The notes below the pieces were generated by a model that saw only the letters and a program-made list of their open reading frames with translations, was not told where the DNA came from and made no database searches. From positions 1 through 64,000 of the forward strand of contig CAYYJR010000017.1 in assembly GCA_964472305.1 (NCBI GenBank): a stretch of 64,000 nt of DNA. Direction: 5' to 3'. Source of the stretch: CAYYJR01 sp964472305 (GTDB lineage: Bacteria; Armatimonadota; Hebobacteria; CAIYQO01). Of this stretch, positions 43,026-52,196 are shown in pieces (position 1 is the stretch's first letter; every line of letters begins with the position of its first letter). The position numbers were made by a program, and so were the translations under genes.

Positions 43026-43705
43026 GGCTCGATCCTCCCGTCGCGCATGTGAATGATGCGCTTCGCGCGCGCCCCGATATCCGCTTCGTGCGTGACCATC
43101 ACAATGGTCTTGCCTTCGCGGTGCAGCGCGTCGAACAGGTCCATGATCTCCGTGCTGGATTGCGTGTCCAGGTTGCCGGTCGGTTCGTCGGCGAGCAGGA
43201 TATCCGGTTCCTGCACCAGCGCGCGGGCGATGGCGACCCGCTGTTTTTGCCCGCCGGACAGTTCGTTGGGATAGTGCTGCATGCGGTCATCGAGCCCCAC
43301 CGCCGCCAGCGCAGCCTGTGCCCGTCGCCTGCGCTCGATCTGCTCCAGGCCGCGATAAATCAACGGTTGCTCGACGTTCGTCAGCGCGGTGAAGCGCGGC
43401 AACAGGAAGAATGCCTGAAAGACGAAGCCGATGCGCCGGTTGCGCGTGCGCGCCAGCTCCTTCTCCACCATGCTGCTCACCTCCGCGCCGCCCAACCGAT
43501 ATGATCCCGCGGTGGGACGGTCGAGCAGGCCAATGATGTGCATGAGCGTCGATTTCCCCGATCCGCTCGGTCCCATGATCGCCACGTAGTCCCCGGCATC
43601 AATCCGCAGGTCGATGCCGCATAACGCATGCACCTCCACCGGGCGATCCGCGCTGCCGGAAGAGTAGATTTTTGTCACCGCATGCATATCGACGAGAGCG
43701 GTCAT
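43022..43705 (-). CDS. ABC transporter ATP-binding protein (MacB/LolD type)
   Basis: This 227-aa ATPase starts at ATG 43705. It has Walker A GPSGSGKST (residues 45-53), signature LSGGQKQRVAIARAL, Walker B ILLADEPTGNLD and the H-loop MVTHEADI. The segment IGFVFQAFFLLPRFTALTNV is typical of the MacB/LolD subfamily. In the cytosol it powers the partner permease encoded next with a 4-bp overlap. A 99-bp gap separates it from the adaptor gene upstream. Confidence 0.93.
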   Translation of the reverse strand: MTALVDMHAVTKIYSSGSADRPVEVHALCGIDLRIDAGDYVAIMGPSGSGKSTLMHIIGLLDRPTAGSYRLGGAEVSSMVEKELARTRNRRIGFVFQAFFLLPRFTALTNVEQPLIYRGLEQIERRRRAQAALAAVGLDDRMQHYPNELSGGQKQRVAIARALVQEPDILLADEPTGNLDTQSSTEIMDLFDALHREGKTIVMVTHEADIGARAKRIIHMRDGRIEP

Positions 43706-43804
43706 ATCTTGCACCTGATGCGAAGCAACGGGACGAACCGTGGATGACACGGAGCGGGGCGTTGTCGTTTCGCGATCGCTTCCCGCCGTGCGGTTCGTGC
43801 CCCG

Positions 43805-45043
43805 CTACTGCCGGTTCTCATCCTTCTCCCAGCCATACACCACGCGGGCGCCGTTTTTCAGGGTGTCGGCGGGCAAGGTGACCACATTCAAGCCGGGTGT
43901 CAATCCCTCGACCACCGCGTGGGTAAGGTTGCGCGCGGTGACGGTGATGGTTTTCTTCGCCACGGTGGCCACCGTCGGGCGTTTCGGTACGACTTTGCCC
44001 ACCGGGGTGGCGATCCACACGGCATATTGCCGTGCGCCGTCCTTGCGCGATTCCACCAGTGCCTCCAACGGCACCTGCACGGCGTTGGCGATGCGCCGGG
44101 TGACCACGCGCGCGGTGGCGGTGTAGCCGGAGCGGGCGCGGATATCTTCTTCGAGGAATCGAAACTTCACCGGCAGCGTGGCGCTGCCGCCTTCACCTTT
44201 CACGGTGGCGACCACGCCCAGCTCATCGACCACGGCCGCCAGCGGATGGTCGGGGTCGGCGTCCAGCTCGATGCGCGCGGGCATGCCGGGTGAAAGCAGC
44301 CACGCCTCTGCCTCCTGAATCTGCGCCTTCACGCGCAGCGTGTCGCGCTGCACCAGCTTGATACTGCCTTGCGCCGCCTCGCCGACGCGGAAATCCACCG
44401 TCGCGATGCGCCCCGCGACCGGGGCGCGCAGCGCCGACTCGCGCAGCGCCTGCGCGGTGCCCTGCATCTCGGCATGGCGCGCGGCGATCTGCGCCAGCGT
44501 ATCGTTGCGGCGGCTCTCCGCCGCAACCAGCAGCGTATTCAGGTCGGCTTGCATGCTGTTCACCTGGCGCTGCAAATCGCGCACCGCATCGGCGGATTCC
44601 GCCCCCGCCGCCAGCAGTTGCCGCGCCAGCCGCAGCTTGCGGCGGGCGTCGGCCAGGTCGGCGTTCAACTTGCGCTGGTCATTGCGCGTGGTAATCGCCT
44701 GCGCGCGCAGCGCGTCGTGCAGCGCGGCGATATTCGCCGTGGCGGCAGCCTGGCTCTCGCGCTCGCGGGACAGGTCCAGTTCGGCAAGCAAAGCGCCCGC
44801 CGCCACCGTATCCTGTTCGTGCACCATCACCCGCGCCACGCGGCCTGGGGTGGTGAAGCTGAGTGTGTAAATTTTCGCTTCCACGTTGCCGGTGCCGTTC
44901 ACCTCGCGCACGAAGATGTCGCGCGTCACCGGTCCCACGGTCACCTGCGCCGGCGCGTGTTCCTTCGCGTATTTCGCCCAGATCGATCCGCCCACGATTA
45001 ACACAGCCAGCAAGGCAATGGCTACGCCACAGCCGATCTTCAT
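43805..45043 (-). CDS. Periplasmic adaptor (HlyD/MacA family)
   Basis: This 412-aa protein starts at ATG 45043 after GGGAGGTG. An N-terminal membrane helix (CGVAIALLAVLIVGGSIWA) leads to the lipoyl half (GTGNVEAKIYTLSFTTPGRV), a long coiled-coil hairpin rich in Ala, Gln and Arg at about residues 90-200, the second lipoyl half (LRAPVAGRIATVDFRVGE), a beta-barrel and a membrane-proximal domain (ATPVGKVVPKRPTV). It would bridge the MacB-type permease to a TolC-like channel. It overlaps the upstream outer-membrane gene by 4 bp, indicating coupled translation. Confidence 0.92.
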   Translation of the reverse strand: MKIGCGVAIALLAVLIVGGSIWAKYAKEHAPAQVTVGPVTRDIFVREVNGTGNVEAKIYTLSFTTPGRVARVMVHEQDTVAAGALLAELDLSRERESQAAATANIAALHDALRAQAITTRNDQRKLNADLADARRKLRLARQLLAAGAESADAVRDLQRQVNSMQADLNTLLVAAESRRNDTLAQIAARHAEMQGTAQALRESALRAPVAGRIATVDFRVGEAAQGSIKLVQRDTLRVKAQIQEAEAWLLSPGMPARIELDADPDHPLAAVVDELGVVATVKGEGGSATLPVKFRFLEEDIRARSGYTATARVVTRRIANAVQVPLEALVESRKDGARQYAVWIATPVGKVVPKRPTVATVAKKTITVTARNLTHAVVEGLTPGLNVVTLPADTLKNGARVVYGWEKDENRQ

Positions 45044-46002
45044 GCCGCACCTCCCGCCGTCTGCCACAGGCCGAAAGACGCCAGCCACAGCTCAGCCAGA
45101 GCGCTCATGCACTGCGCCTGGCTATCGAGTTCCGCCACCTCGGCGTCAGCCAGCGCCAGCCGCGAGATGGCGCCGGTGCCGAAACGTTGTCGCGCCGTGT
45201 CCAGGCCGGCGACAGCCAGCGCGCGCGATTCCCGCGCCAGCCGCAGCTTCTCGCGCGCGGCTTGATAGCGCCGGATGCCGGCGTCGAGTGCCTCATATTG
45301 CAGCCGCGTCACATCGCGCAGCGCGTCGACGGCGTTGTCATGTGCGCGTTGCGCGGCAGCCAGATCGAGCGGCGCGGTATCCGGCCCTCTCGCCAAATCG
45401 AGCGCCCGTTTCGCCTCGTTCGCCTGCTGCTGCGCCTGCACTACCCTGGGATGGCGGGTGACGGTCAGCACGGTGGGGTCGAGCGCGGGGGGATCGGCCA
45501 GCGGCTCGTCCGGCAACGGGCCATAAACATACAGTCGCGCCTGCGCGCCGGCCAGCGTGCGCGAATCCTCCGCCACGGCGGCGTCGGCCCGCGCGGCGGT
45601 GTCACGTACCCGGTTGCGCTCCTGCGGCGCGATAGCCCCTGCCTGCAGCTTGATCTCGGCGGCGTGAAGCTGCAAGGCTGTTTGCGCGGCTTGCGCCGTG
45701 CTTAACGCCAACCGCTGCCGGGCTACCAGCACGTCGGTGAGCGCGATGTAGATTTTCAATTTCGCCGACGTTTCCGCCAGCGCCAGCGACGCGCCGGCTG
45801 TCGCCTGGCCATCCCGCGCGCGTGCGAGCGCCATCGGCGTTGCCTCCGGATCGGCTTTTGCCTTCGCCAGCGCGTCATCCGCGGTCGCCACCGCCCGCTG
45901 TGCTGCCAGGTAATCGGCGTCAGTGCGGTAGGCATCGAGCAATGCGGCACGCGCCGGCAGCGCCATCAATACCGCGACGACGATCGCTCCCAATCCTCTC
46001 AT
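45040..46002 (-). CDS. TolC-like outer-membrane efflux protein, second of a tandem pair
   Basis: This 320-aa protein starts at ATG 46002 after GGGAGGAA, with a signal peptide (MRGLGAIVVAVLMALPARAA). The rest is almost entirely long helices rich in Ala, Gln, Leu and Arg (DALAKAKADPEATPMALARA; AAREKLRLARESRALAVAGL), the helical-barrel pattern of TolC proteins. It is shorter than TolC (about 430-490 aa) and shorter than its neighbour, so it may lack part of the beta-barrel or form mixed trimers with it. It overlaps the genes on both sides by 4 bp. Confidence 0.78.
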   Translation of the reverse strand: MRGLGAIVVAVLMALPARAALLDAYRTDADYLAAQRAVATADDALAKAKADPEATPMALARARDGQATAGASLALAETSAKLKIYIALTDVLVARQRLALSTAQAAQTALQLHAAEIKLQAGAIAPQERNRVRDTAARADAAVAEDSRTLAGAQARLYVYGPLPDEPLADPPALDPTVLTVTRHPRVVQAQQQANEAKRALDLARGPDTAPLDLAAAQRAHDNAVDALRDVTRLQYEALDAGIRRYQAAREKLRLARESRALAVAGLDTARQRFGTGAISRLALADAEVAELDSQAQCMSALAELWLASFGLWQTAGGAA

Positions 46003-47216
46003 GGTTGTTCCTCCCAGGCGCCGTTTGCCAGGGTCAGATAGGCGCCGACCGTCTGCACGTAGCCTTTCCATGCCAGCGCCAGCGCGACATCCGCTTTCGC
46101 CTGCACCTCGTCGGCCTCCAACACCGCCAACTCGCCGACGGCGCCGGCCGCGGCCTTTGCGCGCACGGCGGCGCTCTTGCGCGCGGCGAGCGTCACCCGC
46201 TCCTTCGCCAGTGCCAGACTCTCCCCCGCCGACTCCGCCGCGCGACGCGCCTGCGGCAGTTGCACCGCCAGTTGCCCGCGCTGGGTGGCCAGCCGCGACT
46301 GCGCCAGTGATTGCTCGGCGCGTGCGGTGCGAATGGACGTCCAGTTCAGCGGATCGATGGGCAGTTCGGCCTTCACGGTGAAGGTCCACCCCGCGCCATA
46401 CAGCAGGAAAGTGGGATCGTAGAGCGTGGGATAGCCGGCGGTAACCGCAAGGCCGGGACCGCGGGTGGTAAGCGAGGTGGAAACCTGCGATTTGCCCAGG
46501 TAGGAAGCGTCGAACACCAATGCCGGCAGCAGGTCGCGCTTGATCTTCTTCGCGCGCGCTTCCGCCAGTCGCAACTCCCATGCGGATTCCTGATACGCGG
46601 GTACGTCGTCAACGGCAGCGTCGGGCAGCGTGAAAGTGAGTACGCCGGGCTCCGCCGCATCCACCAGCGCCAGCCGCTTAGCTTCCTCCTGCGCGGCCAC
46701 CAGCGCTTTGTGCGCCTGTCGCAGGCTCAATTCGGCGTCGGCATGGTCGATGCGCGCCAACTCCAGGTCGAGTGCGGACAATCCGCCCACTTCGTGCTTG
46801 CGTGCCGCTTCGGCGGCGACCAGTTTCGCGTAGGCGGTGTGTTGCTCGGCGGCGTGTTGGCTCGCCTGGCAAGCCCACAACTCCGCGTGAGCGAGCAGGG
46901 CGGCGTTGGCATCGTCGCGCGCCTGCCGCGCCAACTCGCGCTTGGTAGTCTCGATCAAGCGCCGACTGTCCAGCAGGGCGACGGGGTTATGGCTGTAAGC
47001 CAGTGAAAGATTGTAGTTCGACTTGCCGTCAAGCGTGCCGGCGGAAACCGTACCCGCGGTGCCCAGCACGGTCGCCCGCGCCTGCGCCTGCACTGCCTCC
47101 AGCTTCAGCTTCAGTGCGACAACCTCCTTGCCGCGATACGACAGCGCCTCCCGCGGCCCGAAACCCAGGACCGGGGACAACGCCACCGCCAGCAGCAGGA
47201 TGCACCACCGTCGCAC
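45999..47216 (-). CDS. TolC-like outer-membrane efflux protein, first of a tandem pair
   Basis: This 405-aa protein probably starts at GTG 47216, which opens a signal peptide (VRRWCILLLAVALSPVLG); the start is not supported by a well-placed ribosome-binding site. Long helical repeats (RLIETTKRELARQARDDANA; SLRQAHKALVAAQEEAKRL) alternate with strand-rich stretches (TTRGPGLAVTAGYPTLYDP, GAGWTFTVKAELPID) that would form the outer-membrane barrel. It is the first gene of the efflux operon, 34 bp after the beta-helix gene, and overlaps the second TolC-like gene by 4 bp. Confidence 0.75.
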   Translation of the reverse strand: MRRWCILLLAVALSPVLGFGPREALSYRGKEVVALKLKLEAVQAQARATVLGTAGTVSAGTLDGKSNYNLSLAYSHNPVALLDSRRLIETTKRELARQARDDANAALLAHAELWACQASQHAAEQHTAYAKLVAAEAARKHEVGGLSALDLELARIDHADAELSLRQAHKALVAAQEEAKRLALVDAAEPGVLTFTLPDAAVDDVPAYQESAWELRLAEARAKKIKRDLLPALVFDASYLGKSQVSTSLTTRGPGLAVTAGYPTLYDPTFLLYGAGWTFTVKAELPIDPLNWTSIRTARAEQSLAQSRLATQRGQLAVQLPQARRAAESAGESLALAKERVTLAARKSAAVRAKAAAGAVGELAVLEADEVQAKADVALALAWKGYVQTVGAYLTLANGAWEEQP

Positions 47217-47250
47217 GCTGAATACTATTCGCGCCCGGCACCGGGAACTC

Positions 47251-49038
47251 CTACATCCGTGCGGTATTTTCCCGGCAGGCGCCTGCGCTCCCAGGGGTGC
47301 AGCCATCAGGCACTTCCGCCACCGAGTGCATTTCCGGCAGCGGGCCGTCGGCATGCCAGCGCAACTCGCCGGTCTCGAAGTCGAAACCGGCGTCGAGTCG
47401 AGCCTGCGTGGAGTGGATGTCCAGGTTGAAATAGCGCTGCCACCCGTCGAGATTTTGCAGCGTACTCGGTGCGGGGTGGGCGAGTTGGAAGGCGCAATGG
47501 TCGTTGCCGGCATCATACAGGTTGCCGTCGCAGACATTCTCCTCGCGGCGACCCAGGTAGATGCGGTGTGGGCAGCGAAAGAAGACGTTGTTATAGGCGG
47601 CGTTGGCGTGGCACACCCCGGTGCGACCGTCGTGCCGGCGATCGGCCTGGTGGAGAGTGAACATCACCGCGTAACCCTGCACGCGGCCGAAGAAGTTGTG
47701 CGCGACCACCAGCGACTCGTTGCAATCCGCGCGCACGGCGGCGCCGGCGCCCCAGTCGATGCTATCGGCGGCATCAGGCAGGCGAATGTCCCAGAAGATG
47801 TTGTGGTCGATCAGGTTGCGGTCGTAATTCATCTCCATGTAGATGCCACCGGTCAGCGCGGCGATGTCGGTGAAGACGTTTCGGGTGATACGGTTGTTCA
47901 CGTTGCTGCAATCGAGCCAGATGCCGCCGGCGTGAGTGAGCCGGCGGAAGGTGTTGCCGCGGATAAGCGAGTGCTCTGCCAGGTGGAACTTGATGCCGCC
48001 GCATTCCCACATGCGCTCGAGGTTATGACCGCCGATCTCCTCGAACACGTTGTCCTCGATCAGCGCGTGGTGCACGCCCAGCCCGCCGGCCAGTCCGCAG
48101 ATGCCGCAATGGCTGATATGATTGCCGCGGATGCAGTGGCCGCCGGTGGGGTTGGGAATGGTTGCTTCCCACGTTTGCGCGCCGATATCCATGCCACAAC
48201 CGTTTGCCCAGGCGATGCGGTTGCGCTCAATGATCCAGTGATGACCGCGCATTGTGCTGACCGCGGCGCGCTGGGGCACGGGCAGTCCGTCCGCCGCGTG
48301 CTCGAAGACAAATCCGCTGACGCGCAGATAGCCCAGTCCGAACTCATACGGCGCGAAGATTTGCTCACGCGCCGACACTTCCAGTTGGTGTCCGGCGGGG
48401 TCGGCGTCGTCGGGCAGGCGGAAATGCAGGCGTCGGCCGGGTTCCTCTACCCAGAATGCGCCGGCCTGCGCGGGCAATTCGTGCAGGTAATAGACCTGCC
48501 GCAGCGGTTGGCCGTCAACGAAAAGCGTCCCCCGGCGCAACAGCGCCCGCTTGATGAACTCCGGATCCTTGAGATCGCCGTAGACGGGCAGGTATTCGTA
48601 GGCGTTGCGCAACAGGAAGGGATTGTACCCGTCGGAAAACGCTTCCGGCAGCTCTGCCATCCAGATCGTCGCGCCGTTCGCCGGCGGTGCCACGCCGTAA
48701 CCCGCGGTGGGGCGGATGCGCGGCTGCCATTCCTCCGATCCCTTCACCACGACACACTCGCCGGGCGCGGCTTCATAAGCGATCATCCGGTCGGGTCCGT
48801 CGCCGCCGCGCGCCGGGCGCACGCACTCCCGGTAGATCCCGGCATGCACGATCACCTTCTCGCCCGGCTGCAACACGCGCGCCGCCGCATTGATGGTGCG
48901 GAACGGTGCCTCCGCGGTGCCGGGATTCGCATCATCCGCCGCCGGATGTCCCTGCGCCACATGATAGACACGGGTGTAACCGGTCGCATCGTCCCAAAAG
49001 GCGAAGCGTTCGCCGGATGGCAGCATCTCGTAATTCAT
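47251..49038 (-). CDS. Right-handed beta-helix protein, 595 aa
   Basis: It starts at ATG 49038 after GAGGGAG; I see no signal peptide. Residues 25-75 match the DUF1565/beta-helix opening (HVAQGHPAADDANPGTAEAP followed by FRTINAAARVLQPGEKVIV then HAGIYRECVRP). From about 230 on there are regular N-rich rungs (HHWIIERNRIAWANGCGMD, GNHISHCGICGLAGGLGVHH, NNRITRNVFTDIAALTGGIY). The fold is used by polysaccharide lyases, epimerases and glycosidases. Catalytic residues cannot be assigned. It lies upstream of the efflux operon on the same strand; whether they are co-transcribed is unclear. The Gfo/Idh/MocA oxidoreductase gene is further upstream. Confidence 0.8.
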   Translation of the reverse strand: MNYEMLPSGERFAFWDDATGYTRVYHVAQGHPAADDANPGTAEAPFRTINAAARVLQPGEKVIVHAGIYRECVRPARGGDGPDRMIAYEAAPGECVVVKGSEEWQPRIRPTAGYGVAPPANGATIWMAELPEAFSDGYNPFLLRNAYEYLPVYGDLKDPEFIKRALLRRGTLFVDGQPLRQVYYLHELPAQAGAFWVEEPGRRLHFRLPDDADPAGHQLEVSAREQIFAPYEFGLGYLRVSGFVFEHAADGLPVPQRAAVSTMRGHHWIIERNRIAWANGCGMDIGAQTWEATIPNPTGGHCIRGNHISHCGICGLAGGLGVHHALIEDNVFEEIGGHNLERMWECGGIKFHLAEHSLIRGNTFRRLTHAGGIWLDCSNVNNRITRNVFTDIAALTGGIYMEMNYDRNLIDHNIFWDIRLPDAADSIDWGAGAAVRADCNESLVVAHNFFGRVQGYAVMFTLHQADRRHDGRTGVCHANAAYNNVFFRCPHRIYLGRREENVCDGNLYDAGNDHCAFQLAHPAPSTLQNLDGWQRYFNLDIHSTQARLDAGFDFETGELRWHADGPLPEMHSVAEVPDGCTPGSAGACRENTARM

Positions 49039-49164
49039 CGCAGGCTCCCTCAGCACGCGTCCCGGTCTCAACCATCCATGACCGGGCTACCGTGAGACGC
49101 CGCCGGCATCCGGCGTTGCTTTCATGCGTCTTCCCAACCCGATGCATCGGGCGTTTACCAGTAG

Positions 49165-49184
49165 CCCCCTGGTTGACCAGGGGG
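49165..49184. terminator. Hairpin between the oxidoreductase and beta-helix genes
   Basis: CCCCCTGG pairs perfectly with CCAGGGGG around TTGA, 7 bp past the oxidoreductase stop codon. There is no T-run, so it is a weak terminator or an mRNA 3'-end stabiliser. Confidence 0.5.
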
Positions 49185-49190
49185 ATGGGG

Positions 49191-50369
49191 TTACGCCGGC
49201 GCGTCGCCCCAATCCGGCACCGCAAGAATTTCACCGTCGCGCAGCGCGGATTTATGTGCCATGACGCCGGCGGCCATGTACCGGACGGCTTCCCAGGCAT
49301 TGATGACCGGCTGGCGACCATGAGCGATGGCATCGACGAATTCGTGCACCAGGTAGGCGTGCGATCCGCCGTGACCGCCGTAGACGCCTTCGTTGCCGTC
49401 GATCTTGCTGAAGGCGTCGTATACCTCCGGCGGCAGCGGATCGCGCATCTCTTCGAGGGTAAGGGAGGTCGCCTTCTCCTTGGCGATCCAGGTGTCGTTC
49501 TCGAAGGCCGCCTCGGTGCCATAGACGCGGAAGGTTTCACGAATAAGTCCGCAGTGGCGATGCTCGCAAATGCGCATGGTGGAGCCATCGCTCATCTGGA
49601 AAAGCGCGGTTTCGTTGCTGAATGGGAAGAGATTTTCGGTGAAATATGGATCATTCGCGAAGACACGCGTGCCCCAGCAGCAGACTTTCGTCGCATGGGC
49701 GCCTGTCACGCAGATCGGACCGGAAGTGGAGTGGGTGGGATAATGCATCGGCCCGTCCTGGGCGCCGCGTGCGCGATACCCATCCAGGATACTTGCCCAT
49801 TCCTGTCCCGCCGCACTGGCCCGACGACTTGCCATCACCTGGCGCAAGTCGCAGCAGGGACTGTCGTAACTGTGGTAATACTCACCTTCGCTATAGATGA
49901 AATGGCCGAATGCCCCCTCGCGCGCCCGCCGCCGGCAATACATCGCCCCGGCGTGGAAATAGGTGGTTTCGCCCAGCATGTAGCGCTGGCCGGTGCGGCG
50001 GCTAGTCTCCACGATGCGGTCGCACCACTCCAGCGTCTCGTCGTCATCGGGGATGCTGATCACCGGCACCGCGCTGTAGACGTGCTTGCCGCTCTCCATC
50101 GCCTGCACCGCCTGCGGGGCGTGCAGCCAGTGCTGCGTGATGATCACCAGCGCATCGAGATCGCTCTGACAAATCTCGTCGAGTGAAGCGTAGGCGTCGC
50201 GCGCATTGAACTTCGCCTTGAACGATTCCCGGTTGGCGAAATTCGCTACACGCTCCGGCTCCCGGTCGCACAACGCGACGCGGTCCACCAGCGGATGGCT
50301 GTTGAACAGTTCCGCGAACGCGCTCCCGAAGGAACCCAATCCCACTAATCCCACACTGATGCCCATCAT
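49191..50369 (-). CDS. Gfo/Idh/MocA-family oxidoreductase
   Basis: This 392-aa protein starts at ATG 50369 after GAGGAGAG. The Rossmann opening GLVGLGSFGSAFAELFNSHP binds NAD(P), and the family's MESGKHVYSAVPV matches the usual G-K-H-V-x-x-E-K-P block but with Glu-Lys replaced by Ala-Val, so the catalytic Lys is missing. The substrate domain is intact in length (FGHFIYSEGEYYHSYDSPCC; YPTHSTSGPICVTGAHATKV, which carries the family His). It would oxidise or reduce a sugar or sugar derivative. The Lys loss suggests an altered reaction. It sits next to a beta-helix protein, consistent with sugar-acid metabolism. Confidence 0.82.
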   Translation of the reverse strand: MMGISVGLVGLGSFGSAFAELFNSHPLVDRVALCDREPERVANFANRESFKAKFNARDAYASLDEICQSDLDALVIITQHWLHAPQAVQAMESGKHVYSAVPVISIPDDDETLEWCDRIVETSRRTGQRYMLGETTYFHAGAMYCRRRAREGAFGHFIYSEGEYYHSYDSPCCDLRQVMASRRASAAGQEWASILDGYRARGAQDGPMHYPTHSTSGPICVTGAHATKVCCWGTRVFANDPYFTENLFPFSNETALFQMSDGSTMRICEHRHCGLIRETFRVYGTEAAFENDTWIAKEKATSLTLEEMRDPLPPEVYDAFSKIDGNEGVYGGHGGSHAYLVHEFVDAIAHGRQPVINAWEAVRYMAAGVMAHKSALRDGEILAVPDWGDAPA

Positions 50370-50638
50370 GCTCTCCTCACGCCGGCGCTGCCGGAGATAT
50401 GCCAGTGACGCAATTCAGCGCGAAGGCAGCGAAATCCTGCCGGTGAGAAAAGAAGAGGGCGGCATGGGCAAACAGTGAAGGCGACGACCGAGGTCACCCA
50501 CGAAACATGCCGTTGCATGTGGATTGCCTCGGTCGTTGCCGGAGAGGCGTACATACGCTGCATGATATCCTCACAGCCTTGCGGTGGGATTTGGTCTGAG
50601 CGCGAGCACGACGCGGACGGCGTCTCGTTTTCCCTCGC
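50370..50638. other. Gap with a long imperfect hairpin
   Basis: GGCGACGACCGAGG at 50480-50493 pairs with CCTCGGTCGTTGCC at 50527-50540 at 13 of 14 positions, enclosing 33 bases that contain a smaller palindrome (CATGCCGTTGCATG). It lies between the thiC stop and the oxidoreductase start, both leftward. It could be the thiC terminator region or a leader element; no T-run is present. Confidence 0.45.
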
Positions 50639-51964
50639 TTACTCGACCGTTTCGCCTGCCAGCGCTTTCGACATGCGCATCGAGCAGAATTTCGGTCCAC
50701 ACATGGAGCAGTAATCGGTGCTGCAGTTCAGGCCGAGGGTTGCGGCGCGGTATTCGCGGGCACGGTCGGGATCGAGAGCGAGGGCGAACTGTGCCTCCCA
50801 GTCGAAGGCGAAACGCGCGCGTGCCATGGCGTCGTCGCGGTCACGGGCGCCGGGCAAGCCACGTGCCACATCGGCAACGTGGGCGGCAAGCTTGGCGGCG
50901 ATGATGCCCTGGCGCACGTCCTCCGCGTCGGGCAAGCCCAGGTGCTCCTTCGGCGTCACGTAGCAGATCATCGACGCGCCATACATGCCGGCCAGCGCGC
51001 CGCCGATGGCGGTGGTGATATGGTCGTAGCCGGGCGCGATGTCGGTAACCAGCGGGCCAAGCACGTAGAAGGGCGCGCCGTGACACAGCTCGTGCTCCAG
51101 CTCCATGTTGCGTTGAATCTGGTCCATCGGCACGTGGCCCGGGCCTTCGATCATCACCTGCACGTCCTGCGCCCACGCCTGCTGCGCCAGCTCGCCCAGC
51201 ACCTTCAATTCGGCGAATTGCGCGTCGTCGCTGGCATCGTGCAGACAGCCGGGACGCAGCCCGTCACCCAGGCTGAGCGTCACGTCGTAGCGCCGACAGA
51301 TCGCCAGCAAATCATCAAAGCGCTCGTACAATGGATTTTGCCGACCATGATGCTGCATCCACTGCGCCATCAGCGCCCCGCCGCGCGAGACGATCTTCGT
51401 CAGTCGCGACTCGACCATCGGCACGAACTCACGCAGCACGCCGACGTGCACGGTCATATAATCCACGCCTTGCTGCGCCTGGCGCTCGATGACGCCCAGC
51501 AAATCGTCGGCGGTCAGATCGAGTGCGCTCTCTACTCCCTCCACCGCTTCGTAGATGGGCACGGTGCCGACAGGGATGGGCGCGTGGCGGATGATCGCCT
51601 CGCGGAGGGTGTGAATCTGCCCGCCGGTGGAAAGATCCATCACCGTGTCGGCGCCGTAGCGCAGGCACACCGCCAGTTTGGCCAGCTCTTCTTCGGTGCT
51701 GCTGGACAGCGCGGAGTTGCCGATGTTGGCGTTAATCTTACAGCGCACCGCGCGGCCTACCGCCGCCGGCTCCAGCTCAGGGTGATGAATGTTGGCGGGA
51801 ATGACCAGGCGACCGGCAGCCAGTTCATCGCGGATCAGTTCGGGAGGGAGAGATTCACGAGCGGCCACGAAGGCCATCTCTTCGGTGATGCGTCCCTGGC
51901 GCGCGTAATGCATCTGGGTGACGACGCCGGACCGGCCTCGCACCCAGCTTGTGCGTGGTGACAT
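50639..51964 (-). CDS. thiC: Phosphomethylpyrimidine synthase ThiC
   Basis: This 441-aa protein starts at ATG 51964 after AAAGGAG; the frame is open about 100 bp upstream into the leader. ThiC converts aminoimidazole ribotide to hydroxymethylpyrimidine phosphate for thiamine synthesis. Family blocks are KINANIGNSALSSSTEEE, GADTVMDLSTGG, GPGHVPMDQIQRNME, DIAPGYDHITTAIGGALAGM and the C-terminal iron-sulfur motif CSMCGPKFCSM. Its length is that of the short ThiC class without the N-terminal extension. A TPP riboswitch precedes it. No other thiamine genes are in the window. Confidence 0.97.
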   Translation of the reverse strand: MSPRTSWVRGRSGVVTQMHYARQGRITEEMAFVAARESLPPELIRDELAAGRLVIPANIHHPELEPAAVGRAVRCKINANIGNSALSSSTEEELAKLAVCLRYGADTVMDLSTGGQIHTLREAIIRHAPIPVGTVPIYEAVEGVESALDLTADDLLGVIERQAQQGVDYMTVHVGVLREFVPMVESRLTKIVSRGGALMAQWMQHHGRQNPLYERFDDLLAICRRYDVTLSLGDGLRPGCLHDASDDAQFAELKVLGELAQQAWAQDVQVMIEGPGHVPMDQIQRNMELEHELCHGAPFYVLGPLVTDIAPGYDHITTAIGGALAGMYGASMICYVTPKEHLGLPDAEDVRQGIIAAKLAAHVADVARGLPGARDRDDAMARARFAFDWEAQFALALDPDRAREYRAATLGLNCSTDYCSMCGPKFCSMRMSKALAGETVE

Positions 51965-52100
51965 GTGGCGGTGCGCTCCTTTCGATAATGTTGGCCTCAA
52001 CTGCCGCCGCGCACCCGTTGGCGAACCCGTACCCTGAACGCCGGCGCGCGACCGCTGTGACTGCTGAGCCACGGTGGGAAGACACGGAGAGGAGATGTCT

Positions 52101-52187
52101 GCACGTCCCTACGCCGGCATGACCCGGATCAGGTGCGGAGGGTCTCCCGACAGGTCGGGACTCTCAGCCAACGGCTCCCCTCGTGCT
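52101..52187 (-). promoter_or_regulatory. TPP (THI-box) riboswitch upstream of thiC
   Basis: Read on the minus strand, the conserved core is complete: GGGGAGCC, then GGCTGAGA, a variable hairpin (GTCCCGACCTGTCGGGAGAC), then ACCTGATCCGGGTCATGCCG and GCGTAGGGA. The closing stem is GCACG against CGTGC. It lies about 137 bp upstream of the thiC start. Binding of thiamine pyrophosphate should lower thiC expression; I did not identify whether it stops transcription or blocks translation. Confidence 0.95.
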
Positions 52188-52196
52188 TCCGCTTGC

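Noticed and set aside
47023..49095. 690-codon open frame antisense to the beta-helix gene
   Set aside because: The opposite strand encodes regular beta-helix rungs with a good ribosome-binding site; this frame does not resemble a protein family.
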